DNA of 64,000 bases from Arachnopeziza araneosa (GCA_003988855.1 QYAI01000047.1:186001-250000); one strand, 5' to 3'; positions 10,334 to 21,819 are shown, counted from the first letter of the stretch. Translations and numbers: made by a program. The notes: generated from the sequence alone by a model not told the origin.

Positions 10334-13009
10334 TTAGACTTGCTTTTCCGAATGAGGCTCATCCTGTACCATCTCGATTTGGCTCAATTCTTCAGCTTTC
10401 TCATCACCTAGGAAAGTAGATGGTGGACTGTCGTTTTTATCATCGTTGTCATGATTGGGAAGAGCGCTTTTGAGTGTGAGAGGTTGGGAATTTGGTATTG
10501 ATGTATCATCTCTGAACCTCAAAATTTCCCAGTAGGCTAGAGGATCGGGGTACATTTCTCCACCTTCTTCTTCGACCTCATCCGCCCAACTCTTTCCCTG
10601 AATGGCGTCTCCACTAAAGCTCGGGATCTCGACTTTCTGGTTCGACAGGGCGGCAAGACGTTTATGTTGATGATTACCTGGTTCCTCACCGACTCTCTCG
10701 TTATCCTCATCAAACTTTGGATCCTCCTCGATCTTGTGATTCCGTGGCAGCATAGGCGGTCTTGCAGGAGGCGGAGAAAGCAACTCTTCGACCTCTCCAG
10801 AACAAGGATCAGCTTCACATTCCACAACCAAACGTTGTTGGATGAGGACATCCCAAGCCCAGCCTGCGTTTTCGATGGATGAGAATTGAAGGTGGAGAGC
10901 CTGATCTTCATCGAGCCATAATCCTAATAGAGCTTCCTTTCGATGCAGGGAGCTGTCAAACATGGCGTTGGCACCGCCTAAAAGTTGTTCGAGGCGTGAA
11001 ATGGACATGCGTGGTGGGAAGGATGGAATGCGGAGACAACGGGTGAATTTGAGATGGCGAGTTTTATTCACAGGGATCGGGAAGGTCGGCGTAGAGATTA
11101 GTGTGATTTCAGCGATCGACTTATCCTCTTCATCTTTGTTGAAAATGACAGGATGGAAAGCGGTAAAGTGAGTGTATGCCTCGGCGGCTTCTTGCGTCTT
11201 GAACACCACTCTCGAGTTCATGCTACCAGTCAACCGTCGTGTATCCAGCAATATCGCAGAGAGGACATCTCCTCCTCTAACTCTGGCTAGCACATCCCAA
11301 AGATGAATCCTGATTGGTAAATTAGCGATATGAACAGTTCTCAAGTATCCTGTTTCTGTCTCAGACGGGATGTAAGCAATCCCATGTCTGAAAAACTCCG
11401 GGAATGATCTTTCTCGACCACCACCGCCACCACTGTTCGCCATCCGTGCATGTTGATTCAACACATCATCTCTCTCATCACGATTGCTGAAGACGTCTAG
11501 CTTGATGTTTGGATCCAATGTCGAAGCCACTCCGTTACCAAAACGATTAAGATCTCGGTGTCGTCTTGGTCCTTTCGGATATGTGGGAACGATCTTGTTG
11601 ACATGGTATTCAGAGCCGCGGAAACCGCCTGATGCAGCGAAACCGACCTTGACAACGCTAGGTTTTGGGCCATTGAAAAAGCTTTGCATTGCCGCCCGAT
11701 GGGCTGCGAGTCGCTCTTCTTCGGTTTGATTTTCATCTCCGATAACTTTTCCTCTTAGAGATGACAAGGGAGATGAAGTAAATGTGGCTATTGTTGATAA
11801 AGTAGCATCGGCGTTATTTTCACCACCGAGAAGGTCTTCAAGAGAATACAATCCCACATCTGCGTGTTCCTGGCTTGATGTAGAGACTGAAATCGACGGC
11901 TCAGTTAAGCCCCATGAACCAGCCAGAATGGTTGGCGTCGGTGTAGATGTACTTGATGATTTTTGCACTTCTTTCTCATTGCCTTTGCCCTCACTAATGC
12001 TTGAACTCTCAGAATCAGGCTCTTCGAGTTTGGTGCCATAATGCAGTGAGTTATCTAGTTCACGATTCTTCATCCGCAACCTCCTATTCTCTCTCTTCAA
12101 GTCATTGATTTCTCTCTCCAACACATTGTCGTTTGAGGGCTCAGGCTGAGACGGCGTACAGTCCTTCTTGCATGCACAAGAGACTTGGGGCATTGAGAAA
12201 TGAACTCGTGTCATTGAGTCAATCAAGATCCCCAAACTCTTCTCAACGGCTTCTTTGTCTTGCTTCGCATGCTTGAGTTCATTTTCCAGAACGGCAACGC
12301 GGATTTTGAGATCAGTATTCGCTGCTTCTTGCTCCGGCTGAGTTCGATTTTCACTCTTTACTCGAGACAAGACACGTTCAGCATCCTCAAGGAGTGCGTC
12401 ATGCTCGTTCTCAATATCACCATCAACCCAAGCCTCTCCCTTTCCTTTACCCTTCCAGGTTTGGGAAGGGAAATCTCTCTCGTCATTGTTAACATCATAT
12501 TTACTGGGTAATTCGAAAACCTCACGTCGGATAGAAGTCTGCCTGGTATGCATAGTTCTACCTCTTGATTTCGTGGCGGGATCATCCATCGAGGAGATCA
12601 ATTCAGGCCGCAACACAGTAGCATCTTCGGCTGGAGGCATAGGGGCAAAATGTACACGACGGCCATGTGGATGTGTTTCTTCGGGATTGGTACTAGCAGA
12701 CGATGCCGAAGAAGTTGATGGGGTTGAGGGAGTTGAATTTGACGAAGAATCCATCAACTCTTCAGGACGTGTGTTAGATAGTGAGGATAAAGATGAGGCT
12801 CTTGTCTGTGCTCCTTTCTGAGGAGAAATCTCCCGTTGAGTTGAAATCGTGATGACTCGTTGCTCAAGAGCTTTAGATGATGAAAGTGAACATGGGGCTA
12901 TTGGACTGGCCCTTTGCAAAAGCGAAAGGGTGTGGTTAGGGTTTTTTGCTCTCGTCAAAAGGGAAATAAAGTAGGTGCTAGTAAGAAGAAAATGAAGTTG
13001 TGGTTGCAA
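10334..13009 (-). CDS. RRM-type RNA-binding protein with coiled coil, about 806-891 aa
   Basis: Open frame of 891 codons. The first 85 residues before a second ATG at 12754 (MDSSSNSTPS...) are poorly conserved in style, and the Ser/Thr-rich start at 12754 is the better N-terminus, giving 806 residues. Order of parts: a Ser/Thr/Pro-rich tail, RRVHFAPMPP motif, two heptad-rich segments (around IRVAVLENELKHAKQ and DLKRENRRLRMKNREL), a long disordered stretch, then an RRM-like fold (YLRTVHIANLP as RNP2-like; MNSRVVFKTQEAAEAY as RNP1-like). After this comes a second folded part. The C-terminus is acidic. Likely an RNA-binding regulator in the nucleus or cytoplasm; the exact ortholog is not recognised. 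Single exon. Confidence 0.75.
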   Translation of the reverse strand: MQPQLHFLLTSTYFISLLTRAKNPNHTLSLLQRASPIAPCSLSSSKALEQRVITISTQREISPQKGAQTRASSLSSLSNTRPEELMDSSSNSTPSTPSTSSASSASTNPEETHPHGRRVHFAPMPPAEDATVLRPELISSMDDPATKSRGRTMHTRQTSIRREVFELPSKYDVNNDERDFPSQTWKGKGKGEAWVDGDIENEHDALLEDAERVLSRVKSENRTQPEQEAANTDLKIRVAVLENELKHAKQDKEAVEKSLGILIDSMTRVHFSMPQVSCACKKDCTPSQPEPSNDNVLEREINDLKRENRRLRMKNRELDNSLHYGTKLEEPDSESSSISEGKGNEKEVQKSSSTSTPTPTILAGSWGLTEPSISVSTSSQEHADVGLYSLEDLLGGENNADATLSTIATFTSSPLSSLRGKVIGDENQTEEERLAAHRAAMQSFFNGPKPSVVKVGFAASGGFRGSEYHVNKIVPTYPKGPRRHRDLNRFGNGVASTLDPNIKLDVFSNRDERDDVLNQHARMANSGGGGGRERSFPEFFRHGIAYIPSETETGYLRTVHIANLPIRIHLWDVLARVRGGDVLSAILLDTRRLTGSMNSRVVFKTQEAAEAYTHFTAFHPVIFNKDEEDKSIAEITLISTPTFPIPVNKTRHLKFTRCLRIPSFPPRMSISRLEQLLGGANAMFDSSLHRKEALLGLWLDEDQALHLQFSSIENAGWAWDVLIQQRLVVECEADPCSGEVEELLSPPPARPPMLPRNHKIEEDPKFDEDNERVGEEPGNHQHKRLAALSNQKVEIPSFSGDAIQGKSWADEVEEEGGEMYPDPLAYWEILRFRDDTSIPNSQPLTLKSALPNHDNDDKNDSPPSTFLGDEKAEELSQIEMVQDEPHSEKQV

Positions 13010-13939
13010 GGGAAGAAGTGATTGGCTGGGGGTATTCGGGTTGATGAAGTATTTGTGTATGTCAAGTGCAATGATAAGTTGGAGAGTTTTTGATTAAATA
13101 AGTTAAATGGTCGCTCGTTGAAGTTGAAGTCAAGTCGCAGTGGGGTAGTAAAGTAATGGGTTCGAAGCCCAAGCTCGAGTTTCGGAGTTCTTAGAAGTTG
13201 AAGTAGTTGTCGAGTTTCAAGAGCACTCCCAAACTGAGAGAGCAGTAACCTAAACCCAGCCCTAACGGATAAAGAGCAAGAGAAGTCAACCAGCCGCGCT
13301 GGTGGCCAATGCAGACTCAATGCTTTCCCTCTGTTCTATGATCCAGAAAAGGTCAAAGGGTACCAGTGATCCGAGTGCAAGGTATGAAGAGAGTATGAAG
13401 AGGAATGAGACGGTTTTGATGGAGAGGCAGAGGATGGAGATAGTCTTGAGTGCTGAAGGGAAGAAGAAGGTAGTTGTTAGAAAAATATGAGATTGAAGAG
13501 GCCCATGAAGACGAATGTGAAATTGAGATTGATGTTGGTGTCGCCTTCAAGTACTTCGTGGAGAGGCAGAAGATTGAATGTGATTGTCGCTCATTTCTAC
13601 CTTGGGACTTGAATAGTGGAAGTGAATGCAATAAGACCTAGTTGTTGTGATGCCCAAAAAGATTCCAGAAGATCTCCACAGCATTTCCTAGAAAAATGAT
13701 AAGTCCTCAAAGTGCTTAAAATAAATCTGTATAGCCCAATCAACGTACCGCGCATGCTAGAAAATCTGTCGGAGAAATTACTGTGATATTAAAATATGTA
13801 CCGCTACATCGAGTGTATATTAACACATTGAAAGCTATCCGCTATTCACAAGAGCTTTCGAGGATATAGAAGCTCCTTTCTTCAAGGAACGCCGTCATAA
13901 CGCCAATCTGAACCTAACGCCAAAAAACCTTGAGCAAGT
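13010..13939. other. Intergenic / long 5' leader region
   Basis: 930 bp between the RRM gene 5' end and the 3' end of the CFEM-like gene. Antisense and sense frames of 60-120 codons are Leu/Ser/His-rich and look non-coding. Pyrimidine-rich on the minus strand, consistent with the RRM gene promoter and 5' UTR. Confidence 0.45.
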
Positions 13940-14763
13940 CTACTGTCTGCTCTTTCTTAGTGCTCTACTTTCTCGCTTTCCTTTTGTTGCAACAGCAGGT
14001 GTCGCTATCACGGATTGCTTTTCCTTATTTCCATAAGGCCCTTGGTTCGCACCTCCCTTTGGAGCATCACGCACCCCATCTCCGTAATTGTAACCGCCTG
14101 TCATGCCTTGCAACTGGTGTGGTCCCCATGCCACGGGAGGGCGCATCTCATATTCCCTCTCCTTCTTGAGAAGATAGCGCTTGCGCCATATGCACGCCCC
14201 AATCCAGCCGGCAACTATTAAGAAGAAGACTACTACCAGCATGATTACCCATCTATAGTGAGTCGAGAGCCTAGATTCAAGTCAGACAAGTTGCATTTAT
14301 ACGAGGGTCAAATATACCATGGTTTAGGTGGACCAGATGAGCCCGTAGTCCCACTTGAGCTTCCACTACCACTTCCACTCGTGCTCGTAGCTGTCGCTCC
14401 GGTAGTGGTAGAAGTAGTCGTCGCTGGTGAGGTATGGCAGAATTGATCATACCATGTCTTAATAGCTGCGAGGTCCGATTGCGCCGAACAGCTTGCAGCA
14501 CCACAAACTTGAGCTACACCTGCTGTCCCTAACGCATCAAAAGGTTTGAGTCTAGCATCTGTGCAAAAACAGTTATCGTCTACCGATTGCTTGGCTGGCG
14601 GTGTGCATGCTCCTTGAACATCGAAGAGGGGACCGCATAATGACGCGCAGACTGGGAGGTCGGATGTGAAGGGCACAATCACGCCGTCGGGCTGCGGTGT
14701 TTGTGCGTATGTTGAGGAGATGGAAGAGAGAAGAGTAAGGAGAATGCAAGTCGATTGGCGCAT
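13940..14763 (-). CDS. CFEM-like 8-cysteine extracellular domain with one transmembrane helix
   Basis: Two exons, 14763-14318 and 14270-13940, joined by a 47-nt GT-AG intron; the splice gives PPKPW-LSTHYRW and a 258-residue protein. A signal peptide (MRQSTCILLTLLSSISSTYA) leads into a domain with eight cysteines spaced C-x3-C-x9-C-x13-C-x-C-x19-C-x4-C-x16-C, close to the fungal CFEM pattern. A Ser/Thr/Gly-rich stalk follows, then one transmembrane helix (WVIMLVVVFFLIVAGWIGACI) and a basic cytosolic tail. CFEM proteins act at the cell surface, some in heme/iron capture, adhesion or signalling; this one is probably a wall-associated sensor or receptor-like protein. The cysteine spacing is longer than canonical in two gaps. 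Confidence 0.8.
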
Positions 14764-16056
14764 TTTGACGGCTTGGCGTGTAGATGTGGTGACGGGTCTT
14801 GAATTCCTGAGGATTCTTCAATTCTCTCGAGTTCGCGATATTCTTCCGAGTATTTCTTGGGTCGCTTCGTGCCGTTTGATCACGGTTTCGTGCTCTCAAT
14901 GCTTCCAATTGACGTTATTCCTGCCCTCGATTGTACCACCGAGTCTGTGAAATCGTTGTGCTATCGAAATCGAATTGTCGCGTTATTGCGATGAAGGTAT
15001 TCGTGCTTCAATCCTCCTCCATCGACGTAATCCTCTGCTATGTTTCGTTCCAAAGGTGAAAATGTGGTTTGGAGGTTTGCCAGCGAAGACTCCTATAACA
15101 GGGATGGTTCTTGTTTCCTTTACCCAGATTTCAATCTCGGTAGCGGTAGATCTCAAGGGAGGTGTGGGGATGGTATGTCGGCGATGGTTTCGAATGATGG
15201 GAAGGGAACAAAGGTACAGAGCAAACGAGTGTGCGGAAGGGAATGAATGGCGGTATGAAGAAAGGAGATGTGCGTGCGAAAAGATGGCTGATGGTGGTGG
15301 GATGATGATGGAAGGGGAGGAAAAGCCTGAGTGAGGAATTCGGCCCCCTGTTGGCCATCTTAGCGGCCCTCACCCGCATCTCCATATTCGACAAGTCATT
15401 TTCCCGTTCAGTCAAATAACCTCCTGATGACTTTTTCATGCGAGGGACATTGACCCAACTCTCCGTTGATTTATTTATATCTATTGTTCCCTGCCTGCCT
15501 CAAGTCGCATCGTTTGTCTCGCACTCCTATCATGCTTCTAGCGAACATATCGCGTTCTGGCACTTCCCCGTCTTGCTCCAACCAAGATCTCTCCATGGAA
15601 AATATCAGGTCCAGGAACGTCACTACGTCAAGGTTCTCGTATCAGGTACAAGCGGGCACTGTAATAAATTCCTGGCTAGGTTGCCGGCTGTTTCGTTTCA
15701 TATGAAGCATAAGAGCCTCTTACCTGCGACGGCGAATGGAACACTTTGACTTCGAGAAGGGCGCTCTGAGGCCCCATAAACCACCAACATTTTTCAAAAG
15801 TCAGGTGCCGATCACGAGTCTCTCACAACATCATTTCCAAGGTTGTGTTTTTAAGTGTATGCGTACCTACCGACTCTATCTCCTCTTGATAATTATATCC
15901 CATCTACTTGATTCTTGAGTTTGACTTATTCTGTAACATGGATGCTATAGATCACGTGATGAATCCTCTTCCCACTGGAAGGTAGCGGCACTCCATGAAG
16001 GGCTTTATCATTACATCTTCACCGCTCGACATACATCATAGGCAGTTTGTAACTTT
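14764..16056. other. Intergenic, no gene seen
   Basis: 1.3 kb between the CFEM-like gene start and the 3' end of the lectin-like gene. Several 60-120 codon frames on both strands (for example 14975-15334) have biased composition and no recognisable features. It holds the CFEM gene promoter. Confidence 0.5.
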
Positions 16057-17867
16057 TTAGCTACCACCAGTTATGGCAGTAAATTTCCCATTTCCCCCTC
16101 CAATCACAACTTCAAGCTGGATGGCCCCTTTATCATCTTGATAGACAACCACGACCTTTGCCGCAGGCTCCCCATCGCCTCCTCCAACGAGTAGAGGTGA
16201 CCAAGCTCTAGGCAGAGTTTGATCAATATTATTATCAACGCTAACATTTGGACCTTCACTACCGCCTTTATCACCAAACAGCACAGAGGCACCATTCGCA
16301 AAAGGCACTACACCCGTGTCGTCGAGTTGGGTGTCGGTCCAATTGAGCGAAAACATGGTAGCTACGTACGAATCACCAAGTGGCGCTTTTGCACTCCAGT
16401 ACGGTTCCGCCGAGAGTGTGTGCAGACTTGGGTTTGGAAAGACGCTATCCACGCTGGCGGGAAGTGGGAAGAAGAGGAACATGGTGTTATTGGAGGCATC
16501 TGGATCAGCTGGAGGTACAGACGCAAAACTACCATAAACAGCTGCTATTGGCGAGTTTGGACGGTATCGAGAGGCCACATCAGATGGAAATGGTATCGTT
16601 GCGTTTGTTTAGTTCTCATGTCAGCTTCTATCTCTTGAACCGAATTCAGGAAAGTAGACTTACTGCCATTGATGACAGAGATCAATTGCCCAGTGTTCTC
16701 AATCCCATCATATTGATTGATGAACAAGACTGGTGGCGCAGGATCGATGGATAACAAGCACACAGCAGCAGTATTCACCGCAACGCTCACCAAAAACTTA
16801 TCACTCTGCCACACAATACTCCACGTGCCACCATTACCTTCGGCATCCTGTCCGGAAGCCTGAAAGGCATATATCCTTAGATCAGTTCCCATAGCAAATA
16901 CAGTCGCATCTTCCATCGAGCATCACCCAGCAGAAATCGAGCTATAAGCCTGCCCGAAATTCTGCTCCCCGACTTGGAATTGCCGATCTGCCAACGAGCC
17001 ATTGATCCAGCCACCGCCCCACGTCGATTGGTAGATGTCCGCCAAGTAGCCATCGGCGTTGATATAGAAGACGCGGATCGGCATTTGGAAATCAGGCTGG
17101 TGGACCGCAGCGATGGGGGTGCTGTTTTGCGCTAGGAACAGGCGCGTACCACTGTTGGAGAGGGGCCAGGTTTCCACGCTAGAGGTGGAAGCCTTGGTAC
17201 AGAGGTAGTAGTCACTGTCTTGAAAGAAGATCTGGACGAGTTGAGCTTTGTTTAAGGAAGTTGTGTCACTGATCGAGATTGCGGAGATGGCTGTGTTGTG
17301 AAGTGGTGGGGAGGCGTTCCCAGCACGGGCAGTCGCTGAAGGCGATAATGGACTAGTTGAAGAGGTACCAGATGAGTTCGAACCAGAGCCACTGATTTGT
17401 TCTGTCAGAGAATTTGAGGAGGCTAAGGAATCATACGGTTACCTGCTGCTAGATGATCCTGAAGATGCACTCCCGACATGCTTTTTGCTAAGCACAACAC
17501 CTAAGGAAACGGCAAGAATAATAATCAGCAAGGCCAAAGCAGCAATAGCAGCAAGTAGAAACCATCTCTTTTTCCAGAACGGCTTTCGCACAACTTCATC
17601 AACTGCGGGTGTATACGGCGGAGGAGCAACCTCTTCAATCGGTATATCTTCGAACCCAACTTTCTTCTTCTTGCTCTCTAGCACAAGTTCATCTAGAATC
17701 AAATTCTTCTCCTCCCGGTCATCATCCACACCGTAGATGTCTTCCTCTGGGGTAGACACGATCTGATCAGGCGTGGTATCTGAAGTAGGATTCAACGTCA
17801 CATGATCCGCTTCCCGGCCTGCTAACTTCCCAGGATCCACCTTTTGATCAGGGACAGAGCTGGCCAT
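16057..17867 (-). pseudogene. Fucose-lectin-like single-pass membrane protein with in-frame TGA
   Basis: Three exons in frame: 17867-17443, 17391-16664, 16544-16057 (introns 17392-17442 and 16545-16663, both GT-AG), 546 codons. The cytosolic N-terminus is acidic with PPPYTPAVDE; a transmembrane helix (FLLAAIAALALLIIILAVSL) follows near residues 107-128, then a Ser-rich linker and a beta-propeller-like ectodomain. Repeats such as RVFYINADGYLADIYQS and GTDLRIYAFQ with Trp-rich strands resemble fungal fucose-specific lectins. One codon, at 16923-16925, is TGA between ISAG and CSMEDATVF. Flanking residues continue the same blade, and no splice alternative keeps the frame. Either a nonsense mutation, a sequencing error, or readthrough. 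The third-exon acceptor also discards 17 protein-like codons, so the 3' intron is less certain. Confidence 0.65.
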
Positions 17868-18417
17868 GTTATTCCATACTCAGTTTTTCCATCCATTCGA
17901 TCGAGTAGACACATTACATGGACGGCGATGAGATGTATTTATCGTCAATCGTGAGGTCCTGGGGTGAGTCACTTATACACGAACAGTCCTATCAGGATGG
18001 CCATGACCTCGTATTATGCCGCGGAGACATGACCTCTCCCACACTTCAGCCTTGGCTCTCAGTTTCTGTGAGAAGTACTTCAAAAACGCTCTAAAAGAAC
18101 AGTTTGGTGTTCCTAGAAAGGGTGAGATAGTACAGTTATCTATCTAGTATACAAAATTCTCAATCGCGGATTGAAGGTATGAGTGGCTCTCTCATACTAC
18201 AGTTGTCAATTGTCTCTTAACTCTTAACTTCCATATGCCAGAGGTGTCATTGGAAGAAATTCGCATTACGAGATTGTTGAACATACTTAGCCAACCTGAG
18301 TGTTGCTAGTGAACTTGCTGCTTTCTTCCACCTGGAATTCGAGGGACTATAGTATTCTAGATTGATAGAGCTTTATATATACCATAGACTCAGCTAGTTT
18401 CCTTCGCTCTAGTTACG
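17868..18417. other. Intergenic, no gene seen
   Basis: 550 bp upstream of the lectin-like gene and downstream of the aldo/keto reductase. No credible frame or repeat was seen. Confidence 0.5.
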
Positions 18418-19418
18418 TCAGATTGCATCCCCATCAACAATCGCTCTAAAGCTGTCAATAAAGCCTTTCCAAATCTTCTCATGCTCCCCACTCTCTTTCA
18501 CATAGTGTTGTACTTTAACCAGCCCTGCTAGGGTATCTTTCATTCTCCCCTCATTCGTTGTACCACATAAGATGGTTATCTTGCAGCCACCTAAGCTTCT
18601 CAAACAAGCATAACAGGCAATTTCCTTGGACATCCCAACCTCCTTTCCTGCCCTCTCGAGGATATGTTCGGGACCATCCAGAACATCCAGACTACCCCAC
18701 AACATCCCCCAAGGCGCATAAACAACTCCAGTCTGCTGACAATACTCACGAACATCTCTATCAAAGGTGACTAGCGGGTAGGGTAGATTAGAAGGCATCG
18801 TAGGGTCGGGCCGGTCCGCAGTATCTTTAGTGAACCGGTTCTGGACGGCGTTAGGCTTGACGGTGGCGAATTCGTAGACCTGGCGCAAGGACACCAGATC
18901 GATGTTTGACAAGCCGATCGAACTCACTTTGGATGGCACCAGGGCCTCCATAGCTTTCCAAGCCGCGAGAGTGTCATTGATATCCGGGTAAAGCGAATGC
19001 AAGACCAAAGAGTCGATATAAGTGACGCCAAGCTTGACAAGTGACGATTCTACTGACTCTGCCACCTGCCCTGGGATGCTCTTGGTGATATCATACGGGT
19101 ACGAGGCAGGGTCTTTGCCTGGCTTGAAAGGCGAGAACTTGGTCTGGATCTGTTCGTGCCTGTGAGTTGACCCCTCAACGTGATTCTGAGATGAGAGCAT
19201 ACATATAGATCTTTGCGCTCAAATTTACCAGTGGCCAGCGCCGCGGTAATGCCTTCTCCGACATCAGCCTCTCGGTACGCGGTCTTACTACCAGCAGTAT
19301 CAATAGCCCGGAAACCCGAGTTGAGCGCGGCCTCAACGAGTGATGCACTGTTATCAAATTTAAAGGCCGTTCCATAAATGATCTCTGGCATGCCCTGGAA
19401 GCGAGAAGGATCCGCCAT
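18418..19418 (-). CDS. Aldo/keto reductase, 315 aa
   Basis: Exons 19418-19203 and 19149-18418 with a 53-nt intron give 315 residues. The start MADPSRF at 19418 is preferred over an upstream in-frame ATG at 19469. The fold is a TIM-barrel aldo/keto reductase using NAD(P)H. The catalytic tetrad is intact: Asp40 (RAIDTAG), Tyr48 (TAYRE), Lys76 (IQTKFSP) and His123 (LVLHSL). The C-terminal NADP-binding end (CGTTNEGRMKDTLAGL) is present and the length is normal. The substrate is probably a small aldehyde or ketone; a sugar or secondary-metabolite role cannot be told. Its leader around the ATG (19415-19441) is duplicated at 21849-21875 beside a broken amidase gene. Confidence 0.88.
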
Positions 19419-19441
19419 GGTTGTTGTTGGCTGAGAATAAG
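19415..19441 (-). repeat. Duplicated AKR leader, copy A
   Basis: 27 nt spanning the reductase start codon; matches copy B at 21849-21875 with one mismatch, and similarity continues upstream with small gaps through GTAACC..GTAAGC. Confidence 0.7.
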
Positions 19442-19840
19442 GGTTAGATCTAGGTAACCGTAAGCTCATTTGGTAAGCCCATATTCTGGAATCTCACTTC
19501 CTGAGTTGATCCCTGCATATCCCTGGTTGCATCTCGCTTGGATATTTAGATACGGCGCCGCGCAAGGTGACTTTGTAATGTCTTGACTTGCAAAAATTCT
19601 TCAGGGATTGTGTTGTCTCTTTCTTGAAGGTGTGTTTTGTTAAAAAGAAAGGGCAAAGCTAAAAACTTAAAAATCATACAGAAATTATAAAGTGCTAAAC
19701 TTGTAATAGACCTTAAAGATCATTACTTGTATAAAAGAGATCAATTTAGTAGAATATATTGTTTTTCTTCTCTATAGATTTGCAGTACAGCCGAGAGTAA
19801 TTAAGCTTCGATTTCTTCAAGTAAAGATAAAAATTGTGAT
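19442..19840. other. AT-rich spacer between AKR gene and amidase relic
   Basis: About 400 bp, very AT-rich (19620-19830), no reading frame of note. It carries the reductase promoter and the 3' flank of the amidase relic. Confidence 0.45.
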
Positions 19841-21819
19841 CTATATTGTTGACCCTTCAAGCAATACTGATGAGTTCGGCCTCTCAATATCATCCTTCTT
19901 TATGACCAAAGAACCTACATCTTGAAAATTTGTTTCAAGCTCGGTTATTGGCTCAATGACTGGCCTGCACGAGTCTCTATGACGGGTTGCCTGCTCGTAC
20001 GCATGAGCAGCTGCAATGAGGCGCTTGTCATCCCACCTTCGCCCTACGAAAAGTATCGCGGTCCTTGGTACGTTAAAACCTATCCAAAATTCAGACTAGA
20101 AATATTATTCACGGAATATTGGGACCCGTCTCTAAGAGATTGTCAAGCGTATGTTTGAGCGGACACTTGCTCGGGTAATGGCCCATTGGTACTGAGACGG
20201 TAGGGCAGCCACCATAGTTCGCTATTGTATCTACCCATGATGGAGCCACCAAGATGTCGCATTTGTGTGTATCCAAGAGTTCTGGTATCTGGCGTCCAAT
20301 AGCAAGACGACGCGATCGGGGTTTCTTGTACTCCTCACAGTCAAAATCGAACTTATTTCCAACTTCTTCTGTTTGAATCCACTGCTTCATATCATATCTC
20401 TCGAACAATTCCTCTGGCGTTTTCTTGGTGTATGCCATGACGTCTGACAGAGTATGTAGTTCGAAGGGATTGAATTCAAAGCTCTTGAGAAACTTTGCCA
20501 TATCTACCAACCGCCAAGCTTGTTAGCACTTTTCCAAGCAATTCTATGGAGCAGCTTTACTTTCTCTCAGTTTCATTCTGAATAATAAACGGCATTCTGC
20601 TTGTTCTATTTCCGAGTGTTTCGGAGACCACTGAGTGAACTCCAAGTTATCAATTATGGTGGCGCCAAGACTTTCCAGTACCTTCAGTGCCCCGTCAAAT
20701 TGCGCCAAAGCAACTTCATCCTGCTGAAAGCAATGCCGAGGTACCTATATAATTTCAGCTTATGAAGTTTTGTGACATGATGATTGGCAACTTTACTCCG
20801 ATGCGCAAATAAAGCTCCAAGCTTGAATCTCATCATACTGACCAGCAATGGCAGTTAAGACAGTAGCAGCATCAATGACCGTTCTACCTAGCACACCCAC
20901 AGAATCCTCCCATTCGGGACACAGTAAACACCATGTCTTGACGTCAGTCCCACAGTTGGCTTGAGTCCCACGATTCCTGAAACACGAGCTGGTGAGCAGA
21001 TGCTGCCTGATGTCTTTGGAGTTTTAGTACCATAATACATCTAAAACCCAAGATACCAGTTGAAATAACTGAAAAACCTCGACTGACCTCAGTACCAATA
21101 GCGGCAGCCGCAAGACCAAGAGCCGTTGCTACAGCGCTTCCGGAAGAAGAGCCTGCGGGGCTTTGATTTTTCGCATAGATTCCAAGGCCCTGCCCTCCAA
21201 CAGCAGACCATCCACTTATAGATCTTTCTGGAGCTCGGTAATTTGCCCACTCCGAGCAATTTGTTTTACTGAGAATAATTGCTCCAGCGCCGCGGAGTTT
21301 TGTTACTGCTGTTGCTTCGAGTTTCGGCCTTGCGCTTACCAGACCACAACATCCGACTGAGAAAACAAGCTAGCCCCAAAAACCTCATCTCGAAGATTCA
21401 TGTCTTGCCTGTAGTGTCCATTCCATCAGTAGTCAAAAAGACGTCTTTGACAAGGATGGGAACCCCATGAAGAGGTCCACGTAGATTTCCGGAAGCTCTT
21501 TCTGAGTCACATTTCTTTGCAATCTCAATAGCGTCAGAAGCGACAGCGTTGATAGCTTTGACGACGTCGTTGACTTCAGTAACGCGAGCGAGGTAGGCCT
21601 TCACATGATGAATTAGCTGTGAAGCCTTCTGTCTGTTTCATTGAGTACGAGGTAAGTGCGTCCTCAGCATAGGATTATGAAAGCACATGCAAACCTGCCG
21701 ACTCCTTTCGCCAAAAGACCGTCGCACAATCCCTCAAACAATGCATCACCCAAGGGCTGAGTCGGTCCTCCAGTCAGGATTTAAGTGCACTACATCGTCT
21801 AAAGATGGTCTAGCGGGTA
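19841..21819 (-). pseudogene. Degraded amidase-signature family gene
   Basis: Read on the minus strand, pieces line up as one amidase. PSLDDVVHLNPDW and DALFEGLCDGLLAKGVG form the N-terminus. Then come HGVPILVKDVF (catalytic lysine region), SPAGSSSGSAVATALGLAAA (Ser/cis-Ser region), GIVGLKPTVGLTS, EWEDSVGVLGRTVIDAATV, FNPFELHTLSDVMAYTK, ILVAPSWVDTIANYGGCPTV, and RRWDDKRLIAAAHAYEQATR, ending at TAG 19841. Introns with branch-like CTAAC are still visible, one with a GC donor. The frame is lost near 21752 (before DALFEG), near 20912-20928 (between RHG and PEWEDS) and near 20100-20130, and no start ATG is present upstream of PSLDD. Family is confident; function is presumably lost. Confidence 0.75.

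Noticed and set aside
13160..13185. GGTTCGAAGCCC resembling a tRNA T-arm
   Set aside because: No acceptor, D or anticodon arms can be built around it.
12955..13320. 121-codon minus-strand frame upstream of the RRM gene
   Set aside because: Leu/Ser/Phe-rich pyrimidine leader sequence; looks like 5' UTR.
15131..15439. 102-codon frame in the 14.8-16 kb gap
   Set aside because: Low-complexity composition and a competing frame on the other strand; no protein pattern.
16860..16926. Intron that would skip the TGA in the lectin-like gene (GTGATG ... TTTCAG)
   Set aside because: It would remove the conserved blade motif GTDLRIYAFQ and leave the wrong frame.
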